Shown here: positions 34,232 through 41,818 of the stretch, piece by piece
Numbering within the stretch: position 1 is the stretch's first letter
Layout of the letters: each line of letters starts with the position of its first letter
DNA from: an uncultured Clostridia bacterium
GTDB taxonomy: Bacteria > Bacillota > Clostridia > Christensenellales > Borkfalkiaceae
Assembly: GCA_944330115.1 (NCBI GenBank)
Contig: CALVIN010000006.1
Coordinates: 62,001-126,000, forward strand
Reading direction: 5' to 3'
DNA length: 64,000 nucleotides
The notes under the pieces: model-generated
Told to the model about the DNA's origin: nothing
What the model saw: the letters and a program-made list of their open reading frames with translations, nothing else
The model's database searches: none
Position numbers and translations under genes: made by a program

Positions 34232-37200
34232 ATGAAAAAATCTCAAAAAATAAGGCTCTCGGTCGTGTCCGCAGCCTGTGCGATTGCGCTCGTCATTATG
34301 ATCGTGCTGAATTGTATAGCCGCGTCCTATAACAACGTACTCATAACGCAGTTCGGCAAAGTTGGTGAAACTGTCGCGCGGGGTCAGTCCGATTACGACA
34401 CACTCGAAGAGGCTTTAAACGACTTCACTACCAACATGAACGAGAGAGTGGTAGAAGAGGGCGCCGTGCTCCTCAAAAACGACGGGGCGCTCCCCTTAAA
34501 CAAAGAGAGCGAAGCTGTCAGCGTTTTCGGCATGAGCTCGACGCTCTGGATGACGCTCGATAAGATCAAGACTGCCAAGGATGCCGTTTTCGCCAACGCC
34601 CTCGAAGATTACGGCTTTAAGGTCAACGGCACTCTCCGCGCCTTTTACAACCGCTCGTCCCATACCGATTGGGGCATCGGCGACAACAAAGGTGACGGTT
34701 CTTCGGCAGGCTCGTGGAAGATAGACGAGGTGCCGCAGAGCGAATATACCGACGAAGTAAAGCAGAGTTATGCCAATTATAACGATGCTGCAATTGTCGT
34801 CATCTCGAGGAGCAGCGGCGAGGGCGCGGATCTTCCCCGCAATATGGATCGCTTCGGCGGCTCTGCGGATGAACACTATCTCCAACTCACCAAAGATGAA
34901 AGAGATATGCTTACGGCCGTCAATAATGCTGGGTTCAAGAAGGTCATCGTTCTTCTGCACTCTGCCAATCCCGTACAGATGGACTTTGTCGACGAGTATG
35001 GCGTTGACGCGGTCATCTGGGCGCCCGGTACAGGTGCGGGGACGGGCGGCATAAACGCCCTCTGCAAACTCATAGCGGGCGATGCGAACTTTTCGGGCAG
35101 GATAGTAGATACATATTCCTATGATAACCTGTCTTCGCCCGCAATGCAGAATTTTGGTGATTACCGCTTTGTAGACGCAAACGGCAATATGATAGATGCG
35201 TCGTCCAACGGCAGCGGTTATTATTCGTATATAAACTATGCCGAGGGCATATATGTCGGGTACAAATATTACGAGACGAGATACGAAGACAAAGTGCTCG
35301 GCGTTGACGGCGTCGGTGAATACGACTACGATGAGGTGGTCGCATATCCCTTCGGTTACGGACTTTCGTACACTGATTTCGAATGGAGCAATTTTACCGG
35401 CAGTTATGACGAAGTTTCGGACGAGTTTACATTTACCGTAACCGTCAAAAATGCAGGCGACAAAGCCGGCAAGGAAGTCGTGCAGCTGTATATGCAGTCG
35501 CCTTACACCGACTACGATAAGCAAAATCTGGTCGAAAAATCTGCCGTTCAGCTCGTGGGTTTTGCAAAAACGGATGAACTCGCGGCGGGAGCCAATCAGG
35601 ATGTCACGATCACCGTCAGCGGCGAAGAGATGCGCGCCTACGACGAGTTCGGTGCCGGTACCTATATACTCGAAGCCGGTCAGTATTACTTTACGGCCGC
35701 AGCAAATGCGCACGAAGCCGTCAATAATATTCTCGCGCAAAAGGGCAAGACAGTCGCAGACGGCATGACTCAAGCGGGCGATACGGCATTCGTTTACGGG
35801 TATGAAGTTTCCGAAACGGACGACGATGTGTATGCGGTCGGCGCCGACGGCAACAAGATAGCAAACCGCTTCGGAGGGGCCGCGCTCGAAGATGCGGTAT
35901 ATCTCTCCAGACAGAATTGGTCGGCTATGGATAAAAACGGCCTCGAATACGCCACGGGAGTAAAGTCAGGAGTATCGAACACGACAAATGCTGCGGGCGA
36001 GGCAAAGACTGCAGCAGCGTCGCAGGACATCATCGACGATCTGAAGGCCACCGGCTGGGAGTCGTCCGGCAATCCCAATTCAAAGGAATCTTATGAGGCT
36101 ATAATTACGGGGCAGGCCACCGAGCTCAAGCTTGCCGACCTCGCGGGGCTGGACTTCGACGACGCAAAGTGGGATGAACTTTTAAACAGTATGTCCGTCG
36201 AGACCATGCACGCCATTTACCAGTCCTCGGCATACGGCACTGCTGAAATATCTTCCATAAATAAACCGACGGCCTATGTATATGACGGCCCCGAGGGTGT
36301 TCACAATGTTGTAGGTCCTGCGGAAATACTTCTCGCGGCTACCTTCAACGAACAGCTCGTGTATGATTACGGTAAGATCAACGGCGATCTCGCTATCCTC
36401 GATAACTATACCGGCTGGTATGCCCCCGCGACAAACATTCACCGCACGCCCTTCTCCGGCAGAAATTACGAGTATTTCTCTGAAGATTCATATCTGTCTG
36501 GCGTCATGTCTGTCGCAATGACGGAGGGCGCGGCGAGCAAGGGGCTCAATACCGTGCCCAAACATATGGCGCTCAACGATCAGGAGACCAACCGCGATGC
36601 AAACGGCGGCGTGGCGACCTATTGCCGCGAACAGGCGATAAGAGAGATTTATCTCCGCCCCTTTGAGAACGCTCTCACCGACGGCGGTGCTATGGGCGTG
36701 ATGTCGAGCATGGCGAGGATAGGCAGTATGCGTTGCCGTTCGAGCTACGCGCTCAATATAAACGTACTGCGCGGTGAATGGGGATACGAAGGTTTTGTCA
36801 TCACTGATTATAATGTCATCACCCCTTCCGAATCAGAGGCTTGTCTTGCGGGCGGCTGTAATCTTCAGCTTACGGGTATGGCAAATCCCGTCGTCGAAAC
36901 CTCCTCTAAAGGCGTTCAATACATGTTGAGGGACAGTCTGCACAGGGCGCTTTATTTCTGTGCAAACAGCCGTCTGGTCGCCGGCGTCGGCGATAATTAC
37001 AGCGCCGGCGTGCCCGTCTATGTCCTTGCGCTCATTGCGGTAGACCTCGTTGTTGCGGCATATATTGCTTGTGGCATATTGCTTAATGTCTACAATATCC
37101 GCTTTGCAAACCGTGCAGAAGTAACTGCCGGCATGAAAAAGAAGCGTCTCGCGCTCAATATTGTGTATTACGCACTTCTCGCGGCGTTCCTTATCGCGGT

Positions 37201-37261
37201 GATAGTAATATTCTTCTCTTGGGGCTTACCGCTTTTACAGCAGGCGTTCAAGATATCGTAA
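34232..37261 (+). CDS. membrane-anchored, domain-permuted GH3 glycosidase
   Basis: 1009 residues. An N-terminal signal anchor (about 8-32) is followed by domains in reversed order compared with ordinary GH3 enzymes. First comes the alpha/beta sandwich (about 70-330, VVEEGAVLLKNDGALPL, with the probable acid/base Glu197 in SGEGADL). Then an FnIII-like domain (about 385-500), then the TIM barrel (about 650-900, PKHMALNDQETNRDANGG; nucleophile D859 in GFVITDYN). Two membrane helices end the protein (about 927-952 and 975-1003). Permuted GH3 enzymes are known from Ruminococcus and Butyrivibrio; anchoring at both ends is notable. Likely a surface beta-glycosidase. Confidence 0.85.
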   Translation: MKKSQKIRLSVVSAACAIALVIMIVLNCIAASYNNVLITQFGKVGETVARGQSDYDTLEEALNDFTTNMNERVVEEGAVLLKNDGALPLNKESEAVSVFGMSSTLWMTLDKIKTAKDAVFANALEDYGFKVNGTLRAFYNRSSHTDWGIGDNKGDGSSAGSWKIDEVPQSEYTDEVKQSYANYNDAAIVVISRSSGEGADLPRNMDRFGGSADEHYLQLTKDERDMLTAVNNAGFKKVIVLLHSANPVQMDFVDEYGVDAVIWAPGTGAGTGGINALCKLIAGDANFSGRIVDTYSYDNLSSPAMQNFGDYRFVDANGNMIDASSNGSGYYSYINYAEGIYVGYKYYETRYEDKVLGVDGVGEYDYDEVVAYPFGYGLSYTDFEWSNFTGSYDEVSDEFTFTVTVKNAGDKAGKEVVQLYMQSPYTDYDKQNLVEKSAVQLVGFAKTDELAAGANQDVTITVSGEEMRAYDEFGAGTYILEAGQYYFTAAANAHEAVNNILAQKGKTVADGMTQAGDTAFVYGYEVSETDDDVYAVGADGNKIANRFGGAALEDAVYLSRQNWSAMDKNGLEYATGVKSGVSNTTNAAGEAKTAAASQDIIDDLKATGWESSGNPNSKESYEAIITGQATELKLADLAGLDFDDAKWDELLNSMSVETMHAIYQSSAYGTAEISSINKPTAYVYDGPEGVHNVVGPAEILLAATFNEQLVYDYGKINGDLAILDNYTGWYAPATNIHRTPFSGRNYEYFSEDSYLSGVMSVAMTEGAASKGLNTVPKHMALNDQETNRDANGGVATYCREQAIREIYLRPFENALTDGGAMGVMSSMARIGSMRCRSSYALNINVLRGEWGYEGFVITDYNVITPSESEACLAGGCNLQLTGMANPVVETSSKGVQYMLRDSLHRALYFCANSRLVAGVGDNYSAGVPVYVLALIAVDLVVAAYIACGILLNVYNIRFANRAEVTAGMKKKRLALNIVYYALLAAFLIAVIVIFFSWGLPLLQQAFKIS

Positions 37262-37292
37262 CATCTGTGTTGTAAACTTAATTTTATTTCGG

Positions 37293-37328
37293 TTCAGGCG
37301 GGATTTTTATCCCGCCTGAATCTATCTT
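37293..37328 (+). terminator. terminator after the GH3 gene
   Basis: TTCAGGCGGGAT, TTTT loop, ATCCCGCCTGAA, then TCTATCTT. Confidence 0.8.
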
Positions 37329-37352
37329 AAAAACCGATAAAAATTTCACCGA

Positions 37353-38006
37353 TTAGGATATAATAGTATAATATCTTCTGCGGATGCTTGCCTTGCGGTG
37401 ATAGAGCGTACCTCTGCCGATCCCGAGTTCAGCCATTACCTCTGATTTCACCATACCGTTCATATAGCAGTTCAGGATGGCGAGCTATAACTCCGTAAGA
37501 CGCAGTGTTTCGACGAGTTCATCGTATTTGGTATAATCCGTTTGTTCGTATTCGTAGTAATTGACGGGATCCATGGGCAGAGCTTTGTAGTCCGTAAAGT
37601 CTATCTCATCCGTCTTATGTGCATTTCTGCGATAACGCCTGAGAATGCCGTCCAATTCGCGGTAACAGGCGAGTTTGATGGTTATCTCAATGCCTCTGCG
37701 GTCTTTTCCGTAAATATCGGATACTTTCTTCCCCTTGAATTGATAAAGGAAGCAGATAGCGGTCTGGGCGATGTCGTATCCGTCCGACACGATGTAATCG
37801 ACCTCGCCCATGTGGTGCAGATCTTTGATAAGACCGATATAGTATCTGTCCGCAACCTGCCAATCGAATTTCTTTGCAGTACGGAGCGATTGTAAAGCGA
37901 TCATCTCGCCCATGAGTTTGACGTTCTCGTCCGAGATAGGTTCGGAGAATAACTCTCCCTCGTTGCGATACTTTCCGTTTGAGAACTTTGTTACCAACAT
38001 TTCCAT
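37353..38006 (-). pseudogene. sigma-like/ArpU-type regulator gene with in-frame amber stop
   Basis: From ATG 38006 (GGAGG upstream) the frame runs 173 codons to TAG at 37485-37487, then stays open another 43 codons to TAA at 37353. The part after TAG reads LAILNCYMNGMVKSEVMAEL then GIGRGTLYHRKASIRR, a helix-turn-helix like region 4 of sigma-70-like regulators in conjugative elements. Without read-through the DNA-binding segment is lost. The N-terminal part has several charged helices (KLMGEMIALQSLRTAKKFDW). Remnant of an integrated element next to tRNA-Arg. Confidence 0.65.
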
Positions 38007-38319
38007 TTTTGATACCTCCGAATTGTATTGCCCTTTTCGGGCAACCGGCGGAGGAGCATAGGACGGAAAATGTCTGCACATTAACTATCTTGTTCGCGGA
38101 AGTCAACGGGACAAAGAAAAATCGTTGCGTTACAGGCGCGTAAAATGGATTACAGGACAGCAAAATAGCCGAGCAAGGAACTTTTCCTTACTCGGCTCTC
38201 AAAGTCTTTCTATGGGTGTTTTAAGCGACGATTTTGCGGCCGTTGACTTACCGCGAGGACTGTGCTATCCTCAGTCACCCGAAAAGGCAATCCAGAGGGG
38301 ATAATCGAACTGAAACATA

Positions 38320-38362
38320 AAGAAAAAACGCAACCTAAACCGATATTCGATTTAGGTTGCGT
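38320..38362 (-). terminator. minus-strand terminator beside the duplicated tRNA end
   Basis: ACGCAACCTAAA and TTTAGGTTGCGT form a 12-bp perfect stem; on the minus strand it is followed by TTTTTTCTTT. Confidence 0.7.
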
Positions 38363-38363
38363 A

Positions 38364-38381
38364 TGGTGCACCGTAAGGAAT
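38364..38381. repeat. att-like duplicate of the tRNA-Arg 3' end
   Basis: TGGTGCACCGTAAGGAAT is identical to the 3' end of the tRNA-Arg gene at 38521-38538. Duplicated tRNA ends mark integration sites of genomic islands. Confidence 0.7.
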
Positions 38382-38480
38382 ATTGCCGTTTCCCTTCGGG
38401 AGCCTCGGCAAGGCTTCGACTTCGCCTCGCGCGAGCGTGGCAGCTTGCGCTGCCTACGCAATTCGATTCCGATTAGGAAC

Positions 38481-38522
38481 ACCACGAAAAAACGGATGAC
38501 TTAAGTCATCCGTTTTTTCGTG
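38481..38522. terminator. terminator of tRNA-Arg
   Basis: CCACGAAAAAACGGATGACTT and its exact reverse complement form a long palindrome with A and T runs, so it can terminate in both directions. Confidence 0.75.
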
Positions 38523-38597
38523 GTGCACCGTAAGGAATTCGAATCCCTAGCCTTTGGTTCCGTAGACCAACGCTCTATCCAGTTGAGCTAACGGTGC
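38521..38597 (-). tRNA. tRNA-Arg (anticodon ACG)
   Basis: Acceptor GCACCGT pairs with ACGGTGC, with an encoded CCA end. D arm GCTC...GAGC; anticodon arm TTGGT-CTACGGA-ACCAA gives anticodon ACG. T arm AGGGA-TTCGAAT-TCCTT has one weak pair. It lies at the right edge of the accessory stretch, and its 3' 18 bp are repeated at 38364. Confidence 0.92.
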
Positions 38598-38752
38598 ATA
38601 TGTGATTCTGCGCTGCATATTGCTCTTTACAGCTTATCTATTATATAAAATATGCCGTGCTTTGTCAAACAGTTTTTAACGTGTAATCTGAATATTTTTT
38701 ATAATGTGTGCGGGCGCGCGGAAAAGCCGCGCGCCCGCCGTAATGTTACAAA

Positions 38753-38926
38753 TCACTTTTCTTTTTTATCGCCGTCGGGGCGGGAGGGGCAGGAGGTGCA
38801 GCCGTAACAATGTCCGTCGCAGCCGCTGCACTTGCCCTTGTTTTTTATCTTTTTTCTTATCACATACGCGGCGGCGAGTATTGCGCACACGCCCACCGCG
38901 CACGAAATTATAATTGTCGCTATCAT
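38753..38926 (-). CDS. FeoB-associated Cys-rich membrane peptide
   Basis: 57 residues. One membrane helix (IIISCAVGVCAILAAAYVI, about 5-23), a basic stretch (RKKIKNKGK) and a cysteine cluster CSGCDGHCYGCTSC (about 33-46), as in the FeoB_associated family. GAGG lies before the ATG. It follows feoB by about 120 bp on the same strand, so it is the third member of a feoA-feoB operon and probably handles or senses iron at the membrane. Confidence 0.85.
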   Translation of the reverse strand: MIATIIISCAVGVCAILAAAYVIRKKIKNKGKCSGCDGHCYGCTSCPSRPDGDKKEK

Positions 38927-39045
38927 ATTTTTACCTCGCGCCCGTCACTTGCCGTACCGGCCGTCACAACGCGCGCGCCCATTATTATATATATGCCAGC
39001 GCCCGCACAAACCGCGCCAATACAGCCGCGCCGTCGGTCGTCAAG

Positions 39046-41139
39046 TTACACTATAAGCGCGCCTATCTGATATACTATCAGCGTGATGACGTATGCCACC
39101 ACAAGCTGGAACAGTGCGGTAAAGCCCGTCCACGCCCAGCTCTTCGATTCCTTGTGAATGGTGGCGAGCGTAGCCACGCAGGGGATATACAGCAGGCAGA
39201 ACACCATCAGGCACACGGCGTTGAGCGGGCCGAAGCCTATCGCCTCGAGCGCGGCGGCAAAGCCCGCCGTATCCGCGCCCGCGTTTGATATGCCGAAGAG
39301 CACCGCGCAGCTTGAAACGACGACTTCCTTTGCCGATATGCCGGCGATAAGCGCCACGACTATCTGCCAGAAGCCGAGGCCTATGGGCGCAAACACCACG
39401 CTCAACGGCCCGCCTATGTATGCGGCAAAGCTCGAGTCGCTCCCCTCGCCCACAAAGCCCGTGGGGCCGAAGTACATCAGCGCCCATATTATGAGCGTTG
39501 CGATGAATATAGTCGTGCCCGCCTTTACAAGGTAGTCCTTGACCTTCTCCCAAACGTATATGCCCACCGTGCGCGCGTCGGGCATCTTATATTCGGGCAG
39601 CTCTATCAGGAGGTAGTTGACCGTCTTTTTCCTGTCGATGAGGTGGAGCACGGCAGATACGCCTATCGCCACGAGTATGCCGAGCACATACATGCAGAAT
39701 GCCGCCAAAAAGGCGTACTGCGCAAAGAACATCTCGGCAAAGAGTATGTATATCGTCAGCCTCGCGCTGCAGCTCATAAAGGGGGTGACGAGCATCACCT
39801 TAAATCGGTCGCGTCTGTTTTCCAGCGCGCGCGAAGCCATGATCGCGGGCACCGTGCAGCCGAAGCCGAGCAGCATGGGTATGAAGGCGCGGCCCGAAAG
39901 GCCTATCTTGCTCATCACGCCCTCCATAACGTACGCCACCCTCGCCATATAGCCGCTGTCCTCCAGAAAGGCGAGCGCCAGGAAGAGTATGAATATGTTG
40001 GGCAAAAATGTTATAATAGTGCCCACGCCGCTTATTATGCCGTCGTTCAAGAGGGATATCACTATCTCGCTCGCCCCTGCGGAGGTGAGGCCGCCCTCTA
40101 TCGCGTCGGAGAGCGCGCCTATGCCCATTTCAAGCAGGCTCTTTATAAGGTCGCCCACGAAGAATGTGAGGAAGAACACCACGGCCATTATGCCGAGGAA
40201 TATGGGTATGCCCCATATCCTGTGCGTAAACGCCGCGTCGAGCTTGTCGGTGAGCTTGTCCTGGCGCTGCTTGTGCACCATCACCTCGTCTATCACCTCG
40301 CCGATGAAGGCGTACTTTTCGTTTATTATCTCCGATTCATAGTTTTTGCCCGCCTCGGGTATGTCGAGGGGGTATTTTTCGGTTATCTCCCTGTCGCCCT
40401 CCAGCGTCTTAATGGCGTGCCAGCGCATGTTGCGCATGTCGGGGTAGCGCGCCCTTAGCGCGTTCTCCACAACGTCTATCTCGTCCTCTATGGCGTCGGA
40501 ATACACCATGGTGAACTCTGAGTGGTGGTCGTGTACGTGGGAGGAGGTCTCCTTGTGCTCGTGTATCAGCTTATCGGGCCCCTTGGCGTCCTTGTGGTGC
40601 ACGGCGGCGTGTATGAGTATGTCCAGCCCCGTGCGCTTGCGCGCCGAAACGGGTATCACGGGCACGCCCAGCATCTCGGGCAGGCGATGCAGGTCTATCT
40701 CCATGCCGCGCTTTAACACGATGTCCATCATGTTCAGCGCAACAACTACGGGCTTGCCCAGCTCCAGAAGCTGCAGCGTAAGGTACAGCCCGCGCTCGAG
40801 CGCAGAGGCGTCGACGACGTTTATCACCACGTCCACCTCGTCGCTCAAAATAAAGTTGCGCGAAACGGTCTCCTCCATTGTGTAGGAGGTGAGGCTGTAA
40901 GTGCCGGGAAGGTCGACCAGCCTTATTTTTTCGCCCTGAAATTTATAGGCGCCCTCGACCTTCTCCACGGTGACGCCCGGCCAGTTGGCAACTTTGAGGT
41001 TTGCGCCCGTGTATGCGTTGAACAGCGTAGTCTTGCCGCAGTTGGGGTTGCCTATAAAGCCTATCGTCATCGAATAGTCGTCTACTTTTTTGCTCTCGGC
41101 GTCGGCGCCGCAGCAGCTCCTCTTTTTAAACAGCTTCAT
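39046..41139 (-). CDS. feoB: ferrous iron transporter FeoB
   Basis: 697 residues from ATG 41139 (CGAGG upstream), overlapping feoA by 14 bp. The N-terminal G domain has GNPNCGKTT (about 30-38), DLPGTYSL and the NMMD guanine motif, followed by a helical GDI domain. Gate and core membrane helices carry the signature LLGFGCTVPA and PFMSCSARL with conserved Cys. A His-rich insert (HEHKETSSHVHDHH) sits between the G domain and the helical domain and could bind metal. Imports Fe2+. Confidence 0.95.
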   Translation of the reverse strand: MKLFKKRSCCGADAESKKVDDYSMTIGFIGNPNCGKTTLFNAYTGANLKVANWPGVTVEKVEGAYKFQGEKIRLVDLPGTYSLTSYTMEETVSRNFILSDEVDVVINVVDASALERGLYLTLQLLELGKPVVVALNMMDIVLKRGMEIDLHRLPEMLGVPVIPVSARKRTGLDILIHAAVHHKDAKGPDKLIHEHKETSSHVHDHHSEFTMVYSDAIEDEIDVVENALRARYPDMRNMRWHAIKTLEGDREITEKYPLDIPEAGKNYESEIINEKYAFIGEVIDEVMVHKQRQDKLTDKLDAAFTHRIWGIPIFLGIMAVVFFLTFFVGDLIKSLLEMGIGALSDAIEGGLTSAGASEIVISLLNDGIISGVGTIITFLPNIFILFLALAFLEDSGYMARVAYVMEGVMSKIGLSGRAFIPMLLGFGCTVPAIMASRALENRRDRFKVMLVTPFMSCSARLTIYILFAEMFFAQYAFLAAFCMYVLGILVAIGVSAVLHLIDRKKTVNYLLIELPEYKMPDARTVGIYVWEKVKDYLVKAGTTIFIATLIIWALMYFGPTGFVGEGSDSSFAAYIGGPLSVVFAPIGLGFWQIVVALIAGISAKEVVVSSCAVLFGISNAGADTAGFAAALEAIGFGPLNAVCLMVFCLLYIPCVATLATIHKESKSWAWTGFTALFQLVVAYVITLIVYQIGALIV

Positions 41140-41356
41140 CGGCGTCCACCTCGATATTTTTGGTGATGTTGTAGCCGAGGGCAAAGCGCGTGCCGCGCAG
41201 CTTTATTATGAGTATGCCCTTGCCCTTTCTGTTTAAAACGGTTACGGGAGCCCTGTCCGTCATGCCCAGCGCCTCAAGCCTGCGCTGGGTCTCAAACGGC
41301 AGCATGATCTTTTTCACGGTGTAGTTCTGCCCTACCCGTGCTTCGCTTAAGTACAT
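41126..41356 (-). CDS. feoA: FeoA, SH3-like partner of FeoB
   Basis: 76 residues with the FeoA fold: KIMLPFETQRRLEALGMTDR ... VTVLNRKGKGILIIKLRGTR and FALGYNITKNIEV. A cytosolic accessory protein needed for Fe2+ uptake. First gene of the minus-strand feo operon, with promoter TTGACT/TATAAT at 41495-41522. No Fur or DtxR box was recognised by eye. Confidence 0.9.
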   Translation of the reverse strand: MYLSEARVGQNYTVKKIMLPFETQRRLEALGMTDRAPVTVLNRKGKGILIIKLRGTRFALGYNITKNIEVDADEAV

Positions 41357-41494
41357 AAAATTTTAACTCCTCAATATTGCGTAGTGCCCTTAAAGGCGGC
41401 AAATCTCGCCCGCCTTCCCGCGCCGCACCCGCGCGCCGCACGCCTTGCCGCAAACAGCGGAGGTATGTGCGGAATGTTACCTTTAACACTTTCT

Positions 41495-41522
41495 ATTATA
41501 GGCGCCTCCGCCGTCAAGTCAA
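41495..41522 (-). promoter_or_regulatory. feoAB promoter
   Basis: TTGACT (41517-41522), 16 nt, TATAAT (41495-41500) on the minus strand, giving a leader of about 130 nt before feoA. Confidence 0.6.
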
Positions 41523-41614
41523 CAATTTTTTAATGCGCGCAGCCATATTTCTGCCCGCCGCAACTGCGGCGCACAACTATATTTCTACTTGTAAAAACTA
41601 TCCTCGTTAAACGG

Positions 41615-41790
41615 TTGACTGTTATAAAAGGCGGGTGTATAATAATCGGCGATGTGGCATTTTTTACCGCAAAAAGCGGTATTTTGCCGCAATTTTTTTG
41701 CTGAACGCGCGGTATACGCCCCTGTTTTTAAGGCGGCTGTAAACGGCGGGCGCTCAATTTACCGTATAAATGATTATGTTTATACGGCAG
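41615..41790 (+). promoter_or_regulatory. promoter and possible attenuator leader of the ABC exporter
   Basis: TTGACT (41615-41620), 17 nt, TATAAT (41638-41643). The leader of about 170 nt contains an ACCGC-AAAAA-GCGGT hairpin, an overlapping alternative GCGG-TATTTTG-CCGC hairpin followed by AATTTTTTT (terminator-like), and a later CCGTATAAA/TTTATACGG hairpin just before the gene. Confidence 0.55.
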
Positions 41791-41818
41791 ATCTCCGCGG
41801 CGTTTTATGTAAGGTCAT

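Noticed and set aside
38210-38504. Short frames between the sigma-like pseudogene and tRNA-Arg
   Set aside because: They run through terminator palindromes and the att-like repeat and have no ribosome site or coding character.
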